DNA of 43,117 bases from Candidatus Mediterraneibacter pullicola. Lineage in GTDB: Bacteria > Bacillota > Clostridia > Lachnospirales > Lachnospiraceae. This document shows positions 15,438 through 23,881 of this stretch, one piece after another. Location of the stretch: positions 1 to 43,117 of the forward strand of contig DXAK01000016.1 of NCBI GenBank assembly GCA_019117065.1. The letters are read 5' to 3'. Each line of letters begins with the position of its first letter. Position 1 is the stretch's first letter. The translations under genes were made by a program, and so were the position numbers. The notes below the pieces were generated by a model. The model made no database searches, was not told where the DNA came from, and saw nothing but the letters and a program-made list of their open reading frames with translations.

Positions 15438-17303
15438 ATGACAAAGGAAGCGAGAAAGAAAGGCATCGAGATAGGAGCTGGTTTGCTGCTGTACATTATT
15501 GCGTGGGCGGTGACATCTCACCAGACGATTCATGCCGGTGCGGAGACTGCGTTGTTTTTGATGGCGTATGTAGTCCTTTCGGCGGTAACATACTGGGAGC
15601 AAATAAAAAAGATTGCAAAAAAACAGTTTATAGATGAGAATCTTTTGATGATTATTGCAACTGCCGGAGCGTTTTTTGTAGAGAGACATAAAGAGGCTGT
15701 GGCGGCGATGCTGTTCTATCAGATAGGGAAATTAGTCGAAGAACTTTCTCTGAGCAGAACAAAGAAATCCATTGCAAAATTCATTGATATACGTCCGGAA
15801 TACGCCAATCTGAAGAAGGGTGGGACAGAGAAGATTGTGCCCCCTCAGGAGCTGCTCTTAGGACAGATTATCGTGTTGCGGCCGGGGGAAAAAATTCCGG
15901 TGGACGCGACAGTGACATCAGGAACTGGTACAGTGGATATGAAGGCTTTAACCGGTGAGTCAGAACCAAAAGCGGTGCGTATAGGTGACAGATTATACAG
16001 CGGAAGCATCAATTTAAACGGGGTACTGGAAGCGAGAGTTACCAAGCTTTACAATGACTCCGCGGCAGCGAAGATTACAAGGCTTGTGGAAGGCGCCAAT
16101 GAGAAAAAATCAGAGAGCCTGCATTTTGCGGATAAATTTACGAAATACTATACACCGCTTGTTATTCTCATCGCTCTTCTGACAGTGATACTTCCTCCTA
16201 TGATTTTCATAGAAGCAAGAGATGAGTGGATCTACAGAGGGCTTATTATCCTTGTGGCCGCTTGCCCGTGCGGCTTGATGGTATCTATTCCCATGGCTTT
16301 TCTAGGTGGTATTGGTTCGGCGGCAAAGCAGGGGGTGCTTATCAAGAGCGGGGCGTTCATCGAGGAACTAATAGAGGCGGATACATTTGTATTTGATAAA
16401 ACGGGAACACTGACAGAAGGAATGTTCCATGTAAGAGACATTGTTCCTTACAAGATGGAGAAGGAACAGCTTTTGGAAATTGCGGCGCTGGCAGAATCTT
16501 ATTCAACTCATCCGGTAGCCCTGTCTATTCAGGAGGCGTGCGCTGGGGAACTGGATAAGAACCGGGTGTCAGATATTAAAGAGCAGCCCGGTTTCGGTGT
16601 GCAGGCAAAGGTAGACGGCAGAATAGTTTCTGTAGGAAATACAAGGCTGATGAACAAAGAAGGGATTTTCTATCATCCAGCGGACGAAACGGGAACCGCG
16701 GTCTATGTGGCAGTGGACGGAAAATACGCAGGTTATATCCTGATTGCGGACGTGATACGTAAAGATGCGGCAAGGTTGATTAAATGGCTGCACAAGCAAG
16801 AACTTTCCACAGTTATGCTGACTGGGGATAATGAGGATGTGGCGGAAGATGTGGCGGCGAAGCTAGGAATCAAAAGTGTATATGCGGAGCTGATGCCGGA
16901 GGATAAAGTGGCGCTTCTCGAAGAATTCCGGGAAAATCAGATGGAAGGAGAGAAGCTGGTATTTGTAGGAGACGGTATCAATGATGCACCGGTACTCGCG
17001 CTGGCAGATATTGGAATCGCAATGGGCGGTCTGGGGGCAGACGCAGCTCTTGAAGCGGCGGACGTGATTCTTGTGGATGACGAACCTTCCCGCATTATCA
17101 ATGCAGTCCGTATTTCCAGAGCAACATTAAGTTCAGTCCGCCAAAATATGGGATTTGCTATCGGGATGAAAGTGCTTCTTATTGTTATGGCTTTTTTTGG
17201 TTTTGTAACGATGCAAAATGCGATTATCGCAGACATGGGAGTTATGCTGATCAATATTTTAAATTCATTCTGGATGATGCAGTATCCGGAGCGTGGAGTG
17301 TAA
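15438..17303 (+). CDS. Heavy-metal translocating P-type ATPase (P1B, without metal-binding domain)
   Basis: A 621-residue ATP-driven cation pump of the P1B group. Visible motifs: actuator TGES, the membrane metal site Cys276-Pro277-Cys278 in AACPCGL, phosphorylated Asp320 in FDKTGTLTEG, the STHP motif of P1B pumps, MLTGDNEDVA and VGDGINDAPVLA. It begins directly with membrane helices; the N-terminal HMA domain common in CadA/ZntA/CopA is absent. The overall pattern is closest to Zn/Cd/Co pumps rather than copper pumps, but the metal is not certain. ATG 15438 follows AGGGA by eight bases. The TPR lipoprotein gene starts 3 bp after its stop and is probably translationally coupled. Confidence 0.9.
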   Translation: MTKEARKKGIEIGAGLLLYIIAWAVTSHQTIHAGAETALFLMAYVVLSAVTYWEQIKKIAKKQFIDENLLMIIATAGAFFVERHKEAVAAMLFYQIGKLVEELSLSRTKKSIAKFIDIRPEYANLKKGGTEKIVPPQELLLGQIIVLRPGEKIPVDATVTSGTGTVDMKALTGESEPKAVRIGDRLYSGSINLNGVLEARVTKLYNDSAAAKITRLVEGANEKKSESLHFADKFTKYYTPLVILIALLTVILPPMIFIEARDEWIYRGLIILVAACPCGLMVSIPMAFLGGIGSAAKQGVLIKSGAFIEELIEADTFVFDKTGTLTEGMFHVRDIVPYKMEKEQLLEIAALAESYSTHPVALSIQEACAGELDKNRVSDIKEQPGFGVQAKVDGRIVSVGNTRLMNKEGIFYHPADETGTAVYVAVDGKYAGYILIADVIRKDAARLIKWLHKQELSTVMLTGDNEDVAEDVAAKLGIKSVYAELMPEDKVALLEEFRENQMEGEKLVFVGDGINDAPVLALADIGIAMGGLGADAALEAADVILVDDEPSRIINAVRISRATLSSVRQNMGFAIGMKVLLIVMAFFGFVTMQNAIIADMGVMLINILNSFWMMQYPERGV

Positions 17304-17306
17304 GAA

Positions 17307-17870
17307 ATGATAAGAAAAAATAGTAAAATTACGGGCACCGTGCTGGCGTGTGTCCTTGTGGCAGGAGCGCTGACGGGGTGTGCCAACCCGCAGAAAGAAG
17401 GAACTGAGGCTTTAGAACAGGGGAATTATGAGGAAGCGCGCGAACAGTTTCAGAAGACAGTGCAAAATGGTAATGAAGAAAAAGCGGCGGAGGGATACCG
17501 CGGATTAGGCATGGCATATTATGGGCTTGAGGATTATGGGGCCGCCATGGAGGCTTTTGAACAGGCGGTAGCTCAGGGGGCAGAGCAAAGCGTGCAGCTC
17601 TACCATCTGATGTCTGTGTGTGCAATGCAGAATGAGAACTATGAAAAAGCGCTGGATTATATTCAGACAGGCATGGGGCTGGCGCAGACTTCTGACGGTA
17701 AGGAATCCGTAGATGCAGATATGCTGCGCGAGATGCGGTACAATGAGATCGTCTGTTTGGAGCAGCAGGCAGACTGGGAGAGCGCAAAACAGAAAGTAGA
17801 AGAATATCTGAGTGAATACCCGGATGATGAAACAGTTCAAAAGGAAGCAGAATTTCTAAAAACTCGGTAG
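17307..17870 (+). CDS. TPR-repeat lipoprotein
   Basis: A 187-residue lipoprotein. The signal peptide ends in the lipobox LTGC with Cys25 as the lipidated residue. The rest is helical and contains about four tetratricopeptide units, for example GTEALEQGNYEEAREQF, GYRGLGMAYYGLEDYGAAMEAF and HLMSVCAMQNENYEKALDYI. TPRs mediate protein-protein contacts, so an extracellular scaffold role is likely. GGAG eight bases upstream lies inside the end of the ATPase gene. The stop codon is part of the terminator stem. Whether it works with the pump is not known. Confidence 0.87.
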   Translation: MIRKNSKITGTVLACVLVAGALTGCANPQKEGTEALEQGNYEEAREQFQKTVQNGNEEKAAEGYRGLGMAYYGLEDYGAAMEAFEQAVAQGAEQSVQLYHLMSVCAMQNENYEKALDYIQTGMGLAQTSDGKESVDADMLREMRYNEIVCLEQQADWESAKQKVEEYLSEYPDDETVQKEAEFLKTR

Positions 17871-17893
17871 TGCGTAAGTGCTGCCGGTTTTTT
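17865..17893 (+). terminator. Terminator overlapping the lipoprotein stop codon
   Basis: CGGTAGTGC (17865-17873), loop GTAA, GTGCTGCCG (17878-17886) with G-T wobbles, then GTTTTTT. The stop TAG is in the left arm. Confidence 0.75.
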
Positions 17894-17928
17894 GAGAAAA
17901 TATTTTGATGATCATGGAGAAATGACGG

Positions 17929-19164
17929 ATGTATGAGACAGAGCATATTGAGGAGCGGGTAATCCTTGTGGGGATTGATACAGGCAGTACAGAACTGGCG
18001 GAACGGTCTCTGGATGAGCTGGCAGAGTTGGCGAAGACTGCCGGGGCAAAAGTAGAAGGGAAACTCCTTCAGGGACGTGAGAGCGCTCATCCGGGCACGT
18101 ATATCGGAAAGGGAAAGCTGCTGGAGCTCAAAGATCTTCTCTGGAAGACAGAAGCTACAGGGATTATATGTGATGATGAATTGACAAGTGCGCAGCTGGG
18201 CAATCTGGAAGCTGAGCTATGTTGTAAAGTCATTGACCGCACGCTTCTGATTCTGGATATTTTTGCTGCCAGAGCAGTGACCGGGGAAGGAAAGATACAG
18301 GTGGAATTGGCACAGCTCCGCTATCGTGCGTCTCGCCTGACAGGACTAGGGAGATCGTTGTCGCGTCTGGGCGGCGGCATTGGCACAAGGGGGCCGGGAG
18401 AGAAGAAACTGGAGATGGACCGGCGCCTGATCAGAGAGCGAATCAGCCGGTTGAAGAGAGAACTAAGGGATGTGGAAAAACACCGGGAGTTGATACGCGC
18501 CCAGCGTAAGCAGTCAGGGCTTAAGACCGCGGCGCTTGTGGGATATACGTCCGCTGGGAAGAGCAGTATTGAGAATGCTCTCACAGATGCGGGTATATTG
18601 GAAGATGCCATGCTGTTTTCCACGTTGGATACCACAACCCGGTCTTTGATGCTAGATAATACACAGGAGATCTTGCTTACGGACACGGTTGGCTTTATAC
18701 GTAAACTTCCTCATCATTTGGTGGAGGCGTTTAAGAGTACGCTGGAAGAAGCAAAATATGCGGATATCATCATACATGTAGTTGATGCGTCCAATCCTCA
18801 GATGGACGAGCAGATGTACGTGGTATATGACACGCTGCGCCAGCTGGGTGTGGAAGACTGTCCGGTGATCACATTGTTTAATAAGCAGGACCGTTTGAAG
18901 GAGCCAGTGCGCCAGCGTGATTTTCAGGCAGATTATTCAATTCCTTCTTCCGTGAAAACAGGTCAGGGTCTGGAGGAGTTAAAAAAAGCGCTTCTGGAAA
19001 TTATCCGCAGAGACCAGATTTACATTGAGCGTTTGTATGAGTTTTCCGATGCAGGGAAGATACAGCTTATTCGCAGCAAAGGGCAGCTGTTGTCCGAGGA
19101 ATATGTGCCAGAAGGGATTGCAGTTAAGGCATATGTCCCGAAGGATATATACGGGCGGATATAA
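17929..19164 (+). CDS. hflX: Ribosome-associated GTPase HflX
   Basis: A 411-residue GTPase that binds 50S and stalled 70S ribosomes and helps split them under stress. The N-terminal HflX domain ends in the glycine-rich LGRSLSRLGGGIGTRGPGEKKLE, followed by a coiled-coil-like arginine-rich helix. G-domain motifs: G1 GYTSAGKSS (205-213), G3 DTVGF and G4 NKQD. G1 usually reads GYTNAGKST, so there are two conservative changes; lysine and the following serine are kept. An extra C-terminal region of about 50 residues is present. GGAG stands before the ATG. It converges on the SDR gene with a 19-bp gap. Confidence 0.93.
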   Translation: MYETEHIEERVILVGIDTGSTELAERSLDELAELAKTAGAKVEGKLLQGRESAHPGTYIGKGKLLELKDLLWKTEATGIICDDELTSAQLGNLEAELCCKVIDRTLLILDIFAARAVTGEGKIQVELAQLRYRASRLTGLGRSLSRLGGGIGTRGPGEKKLEMDRRLIRERISRLKRELRDVEKHRELIRAQRKQSGLKTAALVGYTSAGKSSIENALTDAGILEDAMLFSTLDTTTRSLMLDNTQEILLTDTVGFIRKLPHHLVEAFKSTLEEAKYADIIIHVVDASNPQMDEQMYVVYDTLRQLGVEDCPVITLFNKQDRLKEPVRQRDFQADYSIPSSVKTGQGLEELKKALLEIIRRDQIYIERLYEFSDAGKIQLIRSKGQLLSEEYVPEGIAVKAYVPKDIYGRI

Positions 19165-19183
19165 TTCTTTTAGAAGAGACTGG

Positions 19184-19915
19184 TTACAGATACCCCCCGT
19201 CCATGCCGATAATCTGCCCGGTGAGATATCCCGGGGCATCTGCCAGTGAAAGGATGAATCGGGCAGCCTCATCTGGGGTACCGAAGCGCCCGGCGGGGAT
19301 CTCTTCTTTCAGTGCGCGGCGTTCATCTTCATCGAGACGCACGTTCATCTCTGTATCAATGACACCGAAGGCAACAGCGTTGACCTGTACATTGCTGGGC
19401 GCCAGCTCCTTGGCAAGAGCCCGGGTCAGCCCATTTAATCCAGATTTGGCCGCGGAATAGGCGGCCTCACAGGAGGCGCCGCAAACACCCCACATGGAAG
19501 AAATATTGATGATTTTTCCTTTCTTTTGCGATATCATGTAGGGAATGGCCTGCCGGCAGCAATAAAATACAGAAGAAAGGTTCGTATCTAATACATTTTT
19601 CCACTCTTCGTCTGACATATCGCTTAACAGGCCGAAGTGCGCGGTTCCTGCATTGTTGATCAGGACGTCCAGTCCGCCACAGACCGAAGTAATCTTGCTG
19701 AATATAGAGCGCACATCGCCCGGATCGCCCACGTTCCCAGGGAGTGTTGTGCATGTTCCTTTGTGGGACAGGATTTCTTTTTCCACTTCTTTTAGTTTGT
19801 CTGTAGAACTTTTACAATTGATAAATACATGATAACCGGCTTCGGCAAAAGACAGGGCGCAGGCGCGCCCGATTCCTCGGGATGAACCGGTTATGAGAAC
19901 ATTTTTTTTCTTCAT
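19184..19915 (-). CDS. ymfI: SDR oxidoreductase, probable EF-P 5-aminopentanone reductase (YmfI)
   Basis: A 243-residue short-chain dehydrogenase with the NAD(P)-binding TGSSRGIGR, NNAG, catalytic Ser in INISS and Tyr/Lys in AAYSAAK. General databases would call it 3-oxoacyl-ACP reductase (FabG-like). The segment SSMWGVCGASCEAAYSAAKSG followed by ALAKELAPSNVQVNAVAFGVIDTEMN resembles YmfI, which finishes the 5-aminopentanol modification of elongation factor P in Bacillus. That assignment is from memory of the family and is moderate. It is preceded by the AraC gene on the same strand, 69 bp away, with a small TTAAG-N4-CTTAA repeat (19940-19953) between them. No fatty-acid or efp genes are near. 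Confidence 0.68.
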   Translation of the reverse strand: MKKKNVLITGSSRGIGRACALSFAEAGYHVFINCKSSTDKLKEVEKEILSHKGTCTTLPGNVGDPGDVRSIFSKITSVCGGLDVLINNAGTAHFGLLSDMSDEEWKNVLDTNLSSVFYCCRQAIPYMISQKKGKIINISSMWGVCGASCEAAYSAAKSGLNGLTRALAKELAPSNVQVNAVAFGVIDTEMNVRLDEDERRALKEEIPAGRFGTPDEAARFILSLADAPGYLTGQIIGMDGGYL

Positions 19916-19984
19916 TTCACACCTCGGTTTCCTATGATCTTAAGTGACCTTAAAACATTCGGGTAATTCTTTATTGATTTTTAA

Positions 19985-20869
19985 TTAAGAGTTATACTGC
20001 GCGTATTTCCTTGGAGAGATTCCCACTGCCTTTGTAAACGCTTTAAGATAATTACTGTAATCATTAAATCCGCATGCTTCGCACGCGTCGTTCACAGAGT
20101 ATCCCTGACTGAGCAAAGATTTGGACAGCGTGATGCGCTTTGCAGTGATGTATTTGTTGATCGTTGTTCCGGTCGCTGCTTTAAAGATACGGCAGATATA
20201 TGAGCTGCTCAGATAAAAATGGGAGGAGAGCTCATCCAGCGACAGATCATCCTGCATATGTGTATTGATATAGGACAAGATAGCGTCTACCTGTGCGTTA
20301 TGCGAGATGACCGCCTGATCTTTCTCTGCACTGGTTATGTGTGCTCCGCCTGCGTTTTTACACCGGGCGTTGAAGGCGCGGTTTAGGAAAACCATTAGTT
20401 CCAGAAACGCGGCGCGGTCCATAATATCTTCCCCAAAGCCATTCGTAGAGGAAAGCTTGTGGATATAATAGAGGAAACGGTTCTGCTCTTCCGAAGTAAG
20501 ATGCATTCTGTGAGGCATGTCAGAGGCACGGAAATGAAAGCACCGGGTTAAGTCGGTTGACTGGGAGGATAACTCCTTTAGGTAATCGGGGTTTATGGAC
20601 ATGACAATGCGCTCGTGTTTCTGGCTGTCGATCTGAGAGAGATAATGACTTTCAAACTGGTTGATAAGAAAGATGTCTCCCTCATGGATATCATAAAAAC
20701 AGTTGTCAATTAAAAATTGTTTTCCACCGCAGATCGAATAGTAGATCTCATAGCAGTCGTGGATGTGCATGTCCATAGCTTTTTCGTCATTGTACAAGTG
20801 TGCGAATGCGAAGGAATGTTTTTCCATACACTGCTGAACAGTTTCCTTGCACGAAGGGCAGGCTTTCAT
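19985..20869 (-). CDS. AraC-family transcriptional regulator
   Basis: A 294-residue regulator. The N-terminal half has a cupin-like sensor (HIHDCYEIYYSICGGKQFLI, then IHEGDIFLINQFESHYL), as in AraC-type sugar regulators. The C-terminal about 100 residues contain two helix-turn-helix motifs (LSLDELSSHFYLSSSYICRIFK and YSVNDACEACGFNDYSNYLKAFTK). The N-terminus has a CPSC pair of unknown meaning. AAGGAGG precedes the ATG. It is transcribed divergently from kduI, whose promoter has a good -10 but a poor -35, as expected for an activator-dependent promoter. It is therefore a likely activator of kduI-kduD responding to a uronate-derived sugar; the link is inference. Confidence 0.88.
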   Translation of the reverse strand: MKACPSCKETVQQCMEKHSFAFAHLYNDEKAMDMHIHDCYEIYYSICGGKQFLIDNCFYDIHEGDIFLINQFESHYLSQIDSQKHERIVMSINPDYLKELSSQSTDLTRCFHFRASDMPHRMHLTSEEQNRFLYYIHKLSSTNGFGEDIMDRAAFLELMVFLNRAFNARCKNAGGAHITSAEKDQAVISHNAQVDAILSYINTHMQDDLSLDELSSHFYLSSSYICRIFKAATGTTINKYITAKRITLSKSLLSQGYSVNDACEACGFNDYSNYLKAFTKAVGISPRKYAQYNS

Positions 20870-20913
20870 AGATTACTACCTCCTTTGCGAGAGCCTGGCG
20901 GGCGTTTTACATA

Positions 20914-20942
20914 AGTATATACAGTGTGTTCAAAATTTTCAA
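20914..20942 (-). promoter_or_regulatory. Promoter of the AraC-family gene
   Basis: On the minus strand TTGAAA (20937-20942), 17-bp spacer, TATACT (20914-20919). Confidence 0.7.
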
Positions 20943-20985
20943 TATTTATATCAAAAAAAGACAAGAAACGGAATAAGATGAATGA

Positions 20986-20991
20986 TATACT
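20986..20991 (+). promoter_or_regulatory. -10 element of kduI with poor -35
   Basis: TATACT preceded by TGA (extended -10). At the proper distance upstream only AAGAAA is found, so an activator such as the divergent AraC protein is likely needed. The leader to kduI is about 50 bases. Confidence 0.5.
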
Positions 20992-21047
20992 ATACGCAGG
21001 TAAAAACAAAAATATAGAGGCATCAAATATTTTGAGGAGGTTTTATT

Positions 21048-21911
21048 ATGGAGGTTCGAACAGCAGCTTCTCCAAGAGATGTGAAGCATTATACAACAGA
21101 CAGATTAAGAGAGGAGTTTCTCATTGAAGATTTGTTTCAGGCAGATGAGATTAAGCTCGTGTACAGTCATATTGACCGTATTATCACAGGATCGGCGGTT
21201 CCAGTGAACAAGAAGCTTGACTTGACGGCAGGAAGCGAACTGCGGGCAGAATATTTTCTGCAGAGAAGAGAGATGGGACTTATCAATATCGGCGGAGACG
21301 GTGTGGTGATTGTCGATGGTCGTGTGTACGAGATCAAAGCGCGCGATGGGATGTATATTGGACGCGGATCAAAGGACATTTCCTTTGAGAGTAAGGACGC
21401 GGCAAATCCAGCGAAGTTCTACTTGAACAGCTGCCCGGCACATACAGAGTACCCGACCGTACATATTAAGCTTGAAGGTGAGCCGGAGGAAGGCGTTGTT
21501 ATCGTAAAAGACGAGAACAAAGTGGAGATGGGAACTCTTGAGGATTCTAACCACAGAGTGATCAACAAATATATTGTCACAGGACAGGTTCAGAGCTGCC
21601 AGCTTGCAATGGGTCTGACAAAGCTTCTTCCGGGAAGCGTGTGGAACACGATGCCCGCGCATACACATGACAGGCGTATGGAAGTTTATCTGTACTTCGA
21701 CATGGACGATGACGCTTTTGTGGTACATTATATGGGCGAGCCGAATGAGACACGCCATATCATCATGCGTAATCAGGAGGCGGTTATCTCACCGAGCTGG
21801 TCTATTCACTCAGGATGCGGCTCCAGAGCGTACACATTTATCTGGGGAATGTGCGGGGAAAATCAGGATTACGGCGATATGGACAATATCGACAATAAAG
21901 ATTTAAGATAA
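21048..21911 (+). CDS. kduI: 5-dehydro-4-deoxy-D-glucuronate isomerase KduI
   Basis: A 287-residue cupin-fold zinc isomerase. It converts 5-keto-4-deoxyuronate, released from unsaturated uronates of pectin or glycosaminoglycans, to 2,5-diketo-3-deoxygluconate. The metal site is intact: His205, His207 and Glu212 in MPAHTHDRRMEVYLYF and His254 in WSIHSGCGS. The opening MEVRTAASPRDVKHYTTD is typical. GAGGAGG lies seven bases ahead of the ATG. kduD follows 61 bp later, giving consecutive pathway steps. Confidence 0.96.
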   Translation: MEVRTAASPRDVKHYTTDRLREEFLIEDLFQADEIKLVYSHIDRIITGSAVPVNKKLDLTAGSELRAEYFLQRREMGLINIGGDGVVIVDGRVYEIKARDGMYIGRGSKDISFESKDAANPAKFYLNSCPAHTEYPTVHIKLEGEPEEGVVIVKDENKVEMGTLEDSNHRVINKYIVTGQVQSCQLAMGLTKLLPGSVWNTMPAHTHDRRMEVYLYFDMDDDAFVVHYMGEPNETRHIIMRNQEAVISPSWSIHSGCGSRAYTFIWGMCGENQDYGDMDNIDNKDLR

Positions 21912-21972
21912 TTACTATGGAAAATGCCGTGAGAGAACGGCGGAGATTTTGAAGAAAAAGGAGAGAAAGAAA

Positions 21973-22764
21973 ATGGTTAATTTTTCACTCGAAGGTAAGA
22001 TTGCTCTCGTAACGGGCGCTTCCTACGGAATTGGATTCGGCATCGCGTCTGCTTATGCAGAGGCGGGAGCCACAATCTGCTTTAACGATATCAGTCAGGA
22101 AAAGGTAGATATGGGGCTGACTGCTTATAAAGAAGCAGGCATTGAGGCACATGGGTATGTATGTGATGTAACTGATGAAGATCAGGTAAAGGCTATGGTC
22201 GCTAAGATCAAAGAGGAAGTCGGAGTGGTTGATATCCTTGTAAACAATGCGGGTATTATCATGAGAAAGCCAATGCTGGAGATGGAAGCAAACGAATTCC
22301 GCAAAGTCATCGATGTAGATCTGAACGCTCCGTTCATCGTGTCCAAAGCAGTGATCCCGGGAATGATTGAAAAGGGACATGGCAAAATCATCAACATCTG
22401 TTCCATGATGAGTGAGCTGGGACGCGAGACTGTATCCGCGTACGCGGCAGCCAAGGGCGGACTTAAAATGCTTACAAGAAATATCTGCTCCGAGTACGGT
22501 GAGTACAATATCCAGTGTAACGGTATTGGACCCGGATACATTGCAACACCGCAGACAGCACCGCTTCGTGAGCGTCAGGCTGATGGCAGCAGACATCCTT
22601 TCGACCAGTTCATCGTATCCAAGACACCGGCTGCAAGATGGGGGAATCCGGAAGACCTTCAAGGACCGGCAGTATTCCTTGCTTCTGATGCGTCTGATTT
22701 TGTAAACGGTCATATCCTGTATGTTGACGGAGGAATTCTTGCTTATATCGGAAAGCAGCCGTAA
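21973..22764 (+). CDS. kduD: SDR dehydrogenase, KduD-like (2-keto-3-deoxygluconate 5-dehydrogenase / gluconate 5-dehydrogenase group)
   Basis: A 263-residue short-chain dehydrogenase. Cofactor site TGASYGIGFGIA, NNAG motif, and Tyr/Lys in AYAAAKGG are present; the C-terminal DGGILAYIGKQP is typical of the gluconate 5-dehydrogenase group. Directly after kduI, the probable reaction is reduction of 2,5-diketo-3-deoxygluconate to 2-keto-3-deoxygluconate with NAD(P)H. By sequence alone it could also be called gluconate 5-dehydrogenase. ATG 21973 is used because AAGGAGAG precedes it; a frame extension to 21949 has no ribosome site. A long hairpin (22823-22901) follows. Confidence 0.85.
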   Translation: MVNFSLEGKIALVTGASYGIGFGIASAYAEAGATICFNDISQEKVDMGLTAYKEAGIEAHGYVCDVTDEDQVKAMVAKIKEEVGVVDILVNNAGIIMRKPMLEMEANEFRKVIDVDLNAPFIVSKAVIPGMIEKGHGKIINICSMMSELGRETVSAYAAAKGGLKMLTRNICSEYGEYNIQCNGIGPGYIATPQTAPLRERQADGSRHPFDQFIVSKTPAARWGNPEDLQGPAVFLASDASDFVNGHILYVDGGILAYIGKQP

Positions 22765-22822
22765 CATATCTTTCTGTCACAGATAGCGTATGAAGATATT
22801 TGAAATTTAAATTCAATAACAT

Positions 22823-22901
22823 AAGATATCCGTAGAACTGTGATTGCACCGCGGCTACGCTCTACGAGCCGCTTGCGCAACACAGTCCCTGCGGATATCT
22901 T
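22823..22901. terminator. Long composite hairpin between kduD and the ureohydrolase gene
   Basis: Outer arms AAGATATCCGTAG and CTGCGGATATCTT (one wobble), then ACTGTG/CACAGT, then an inner GCGGCT (22851-22856) with AGCCGC (22867-22872). The whole 79 bases fold into one rod with small internal loops. It lies between two convergent genes. Neither side has a strong T-run, so it may be a bidirectional terminator, an mRNA 3'-end stabiliser or a dispersed intergenic palindrome. Confidence 0.7.
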
Positions 22902-22927
22902 ATTTCTTGGAAACAGAAAGTTCAATA

Positions 22928-23779
22928 TTATTCTGTAAAGAGTTCAAGTCCGGCAAACATATCATGCAGTCTGTGCTCATCAAAAGGCAGATACTCTGCG
23001 ATTGTGAATCCAACCACATGACTGTTCCCGGTGATGCACTTTAGTATGCCGGAGAGCGTTTCCATGGTCATTCGACCGCCGCCGCTGCCGTCCCCCACTA
23101 ATTCTGGATTGGCAAAATAGGTGGAGTGGAACAGCCCCGCGTCGAGGACATCGATATCAAGATGGACCAAGATATGGTCAAATTGTCCCATGAAATTCTT
23201 AATCTCATCATTGGATACAAATTCGCTGTCCTGCACTTTGTACTGAACTTCTGCATTCTTCAGAAAATTTTCCTGATAATCGTGAAGCCCCTGCAATCCT
23301 ACATACAGTATCTCGTCTGCTCGGAACTTTTTGTTTTTCATAAGTCCTGTGAGGGAAGAGTCACCATGACCCATAAGTGAGCCGAGCACCATGGCGTGAG
23401 CGTTGGGATAACCGTCCTTTGGGGAGGATACGTCGGGATGAGCGTCTATCCAGATGATGCCCGCGTTTTCATAGAGGCCGTGCAGATAATCAAAGGGCGC
23501 CTGTGAAACGATGCAGTTGCCGCCGATGGTGATGATCCTGTCGGGACGCGCTGCTTCGATCAGTTCTCCCGCCTTGCAGATGCCTTGTATCACTTCATCT
23601 CTGGCGTAAATGCCGTCTGTCACGTTGCGGCTTTTCCCGTCAGGCGGGGCAATCTCAACTTTCAGTAAAGGCTGGTTCTCGTTCTCAGGGAGAATGTGGG
23701 CGAGCAGATTGGCTCCGAAATAATAAGTGTCCAAACCTCCACTTAGATAGTCGGGGTAGAGTAACCGGATTGTTTTCAT
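22928..23779 (-). CDS. Arginase/agmatinase (ureohydrolase) family protein
   Basis: A 283-residue protein of the ureohydrolase superfamily, whose members hydrolyse arginine, agmatine, formiminoglutamate or similar guanidino or formimino compounds with two Mn2+. Visible metal motifs are WIDAHPDVSSP (DAHxD) and HLDIDVLDAG (DxD). The usual first motif GGDHS reads GGNCIVS here, so one histidine ligand is replaced by cysteine; relatives with GGDC or GGNC occur, so activity is not excluded. The start is the second ATG (23777-23779): AAGGAG abuts the first ATG and is nine bases from the second. It lies between kduD and the IclR gene; a link with sugar-acid use is not obvious. Confidence 0.82.
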   Translation of the reverse strand: MKTIRLLYPDYLSGGLDTYYFGANLLAHILPENENQPLLKVEIAPPDGKSRNVTDGIYARDEVIQGICKAGELIEAARPDRIITIGGNCIVSQAPFDYLHGLYENAGIIWIDAHPDVSSPKDGYPNAHAMVLGSLMGHGDSSLTGLMKNKKFRADEILYVGLQGLHDYQENFLKNAEVQYKVQDSEFVSNDEIKNFMGQFDHILVHLDIDVLDAGLFHSTYFANPELVGDGSGGGRMTMETLSGILKCITGNSHVVGFTIAEYLPFDEHRLHDMFAGLELFTE

Positions 23780-23881
23780 AATTTCCATCTCCTTTTTGAA
23801 GTGTTTTGATTTATGGGATTCTGATTTAATGTTGAGCTGATGCTAATACAGCATATCGGTCTTCTTAAGCCAACGATAAGG

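Noticed and set aside
20033-20046. TGTAAACGCTTTAA, similar to a CcpA cre site
   Set aside because: It lies in the coding end of the AraC gene, encodes conserved residues of its second helix-turn-helix, and is far from any promoter.
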